Shown: positions 62,501 to 64,000 of the stretch, piece after piece
Numbering within the stretch: position 1 is the first letter of the stretch
How the letters are laid out: every line of letters starts with the position of its first letter
Assembly (NCBI GenBank): GCA_008933995.1
Contig: WARS01000026.1
Location: forward strand, 8,746,001 to 8,810,000
From: Datnioides undecimradiatus
Taxonomy: Eukaryota; Chordata; Actinopteri; Lobotiformes; Datnioididae
Reading direction: 5' to 3'
Length of the DNA stretch: 64,000 bases
Made by a program: the position numbers and the translations under genes
The notes under the pieces: model-generated
The model's input: only the letters and a program-made list of their open reading frames with translations
Database searches by the model: none
Told to the model about the DNA's origin: nothing

Positions 62501-64000
62501 AGCTCTGCACAGTCAAAGTGAGTTTTAACAAATTGACAAGTCAAGGGTTAAATAATAGTTTATAATGATCTATAAAGAATTTATCAGCAAACCTAAACTA
62601 CTGTAAAGCCATTAGTTACAACAATTTAAGAAGGGTAGGCTACCTTATTGGAAAGTGGTGCAACAATTTTGTACCGGATGTATGTATATTCATTACATTT
62701 ATAATTTAAATGTTTGACCATACCAAGGTATTTCACAAAATATCTGTAGCATGTCAACCGGAAACTTTTCTCATTTCAATCAAGGCTTGTGCATGTAGTT
62801 CACTGTAATGTGGCATTGTCTTAATCCGGAGCATCAGCCATGCCAAACAGATGGCACAGCCACGTGTTTGTATTTCATGTATTGCAGGTAAAGTGTCTCA
62901 CATGGAGCATCAAGATGGTGCCCACTAATGCAAACCACAATGTGTTGTTAGAGTTTGTTTAAGATCAACTTTAACTGGATTGTTGTTTCAGAAAGAGGAA
63001 GTAAAGGAATGTTGGCTAATGTTGAGATTCACCATTTTTTTCACACAGTAATGAAGCATTTCATTGTGAAATTATTATGAAAAAATCCTTTCAAATCGAA
63101 TTACACGAAAGAACAGAATGTTCCTCTGTTTTTTACTTTTATGCTGTGTTTGCTTTTCCACATTTCCTCATTAGCCACTGAAGCAACATCTAATGTGACT
63201 CTTGTAAAGCTAAGTGTATTTCAAAGCCACCCTGGTCCCCTTGAGTTTTAGCTTTGGTTTCTCCCTGTAGAGAACAAAAGCTCTGTCAGCAGGACAACTG
63301 CTTTCTGATGCCTGAGGGCGAAATGGCCAGGAAACAGGAAAGTGACTGAAAAAAAAATGCAAGTTGGATGCTCACTGTTTGTAACTGTGACAAAAACCAA
63401 CCTTGAATCTAAAGCAGCTGGACACTAACAGAGAAGAGAAGGCTTGATTTGACTTTCAAGTTATATGGTAGGCAGACAACAGCAGACATGCCCACTGAGT
63501 AAACATCCTAACCATTATGAAAAAAAAAATGTTTATAACACTTAATGTGAAATAATACCAGTTTGTACAACTCTCATGAAACCACAATCATGGTAACTAA
63601 TTAATATTTTTGTGGAGTCATTTTGACTGATTTTGATTATATTAAGAATAGTATTCACCTCATGCTTGGTTGTATATGGTGCTACCTGCAAAGCACTAAT
63701 TAGTGCTAGGAATGTTCACGGGAGAACCAATCAGGTTCCGTCTTTTTCCCACAATGCAAAAGTGCTCTGTGATTGAGTTTTTTATTTGTCTTGTCTGAAA
63801 CTGTGTCAACCCTTAGCCATAATGCTAGTAGCTAGCTAATGCTAATTGCATTACGCTACTGTTTCTTACCAAAAATAGTCAAGAGTTAGTTAACATTACT
63901 GTAATTTTTTCAGAGACACTCATGAGTCAGATTTTGTTATGGTATGTGTAATACATGGACATAAATCAGGCTTCTATGCTAACTGCTGAACAGTTTTCAT

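Larger units (their letters stand above)
59600..64000. other. Region upstream of slc6a6, no gene seen
   Basis: No exon series or conserved protein is recognisable. It contains a CATT-type repeat (61143-61180), a family A repeat fragment (about 62395-62500), a TATA-like and GC-box cluster near 60935-61034, and otherwise AT-rich unique sequence. Short open frames (for example 61853-62155) lack codon or family support. Confidence 0.5.

Overview
The window is vertebrate nuclear DNA, almost certainly from a ray-finned (teleost, probably percomorph) fish. It has spliced genes with GT-AG introns, AATAAA poly(A) signals, many CA/GT microsatellites and several dispersed repeats of a kind I remember as common in fish genomes. 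Four protein-coding genes can be rebuilt exon by exon: ssuh2, rpl32, grip2 and slc6a6. All four have human counterparts that I remember as lying in the 3p25 region, so this is a conserved neighbourhood, tightened in fish.

Layout. Positions 23-4208 (minus) hold ssuh2, a cysteine-rich DnaJ-zinc-finger-like protein with two alternative first exons and a CaaX-like C-terminus. About 560 bp away, transcribed divergently, is rpl32 (4771-8290, plus), a complete 135-residue ribosomal protein eL32 with a pyrimidine-tract start. Positions 8291-11100 are mostly empty, but 9020-9160 on the minus strand look like the orphan last coding exon of a gene I cannot name. Positions 11104-42010 (plus) hold grip2, a scaffold with seven PDZ domains. 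It has 24 coding exons per isoform and two alternative first exons 2.8 kb apart. Facing it tail to tail is slc6a6, the Na+/Cl- dependent taurine transporter (coding 57441 to 45813, minus), with 13 main coding exons, a 5' exon and promoter near 59.3-59.5 kb, and a 3' UTR reaching about 43.9 kb. From 59.6 kb to the end I see no supported gene.

How the genes relate. They are neighbours, not an operon, and have separate jobs: translation (rpl32), AMPA-receptor and other membrane-protein scaffolding (grip2), and osmolyte/taurine uptake (slc6a6). Shared regulation is plausible only for the head-to-head pair ssuh2/rpl32. The coding reconstructions rest on matching splice phases: summed exon lengths are exact multiples of three for all four genes (391 or 370, 135, 1091 or 1086, and 625 aa).

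I found no undescribed multi-gene system. The most interesting signals are the SSUH2 C-terminal CaaX motif, the paired alternative N-termini of ssuh2 and grip2, an in-frame upstream start and a tonicity-element-like site at slc6a6, the orphan exon at 9.0-9.2 kb, a perfect 15-bp hairpin in the slc6a6 3' UTR, and a nested repeat insertion at 33.0-34.5 kb.
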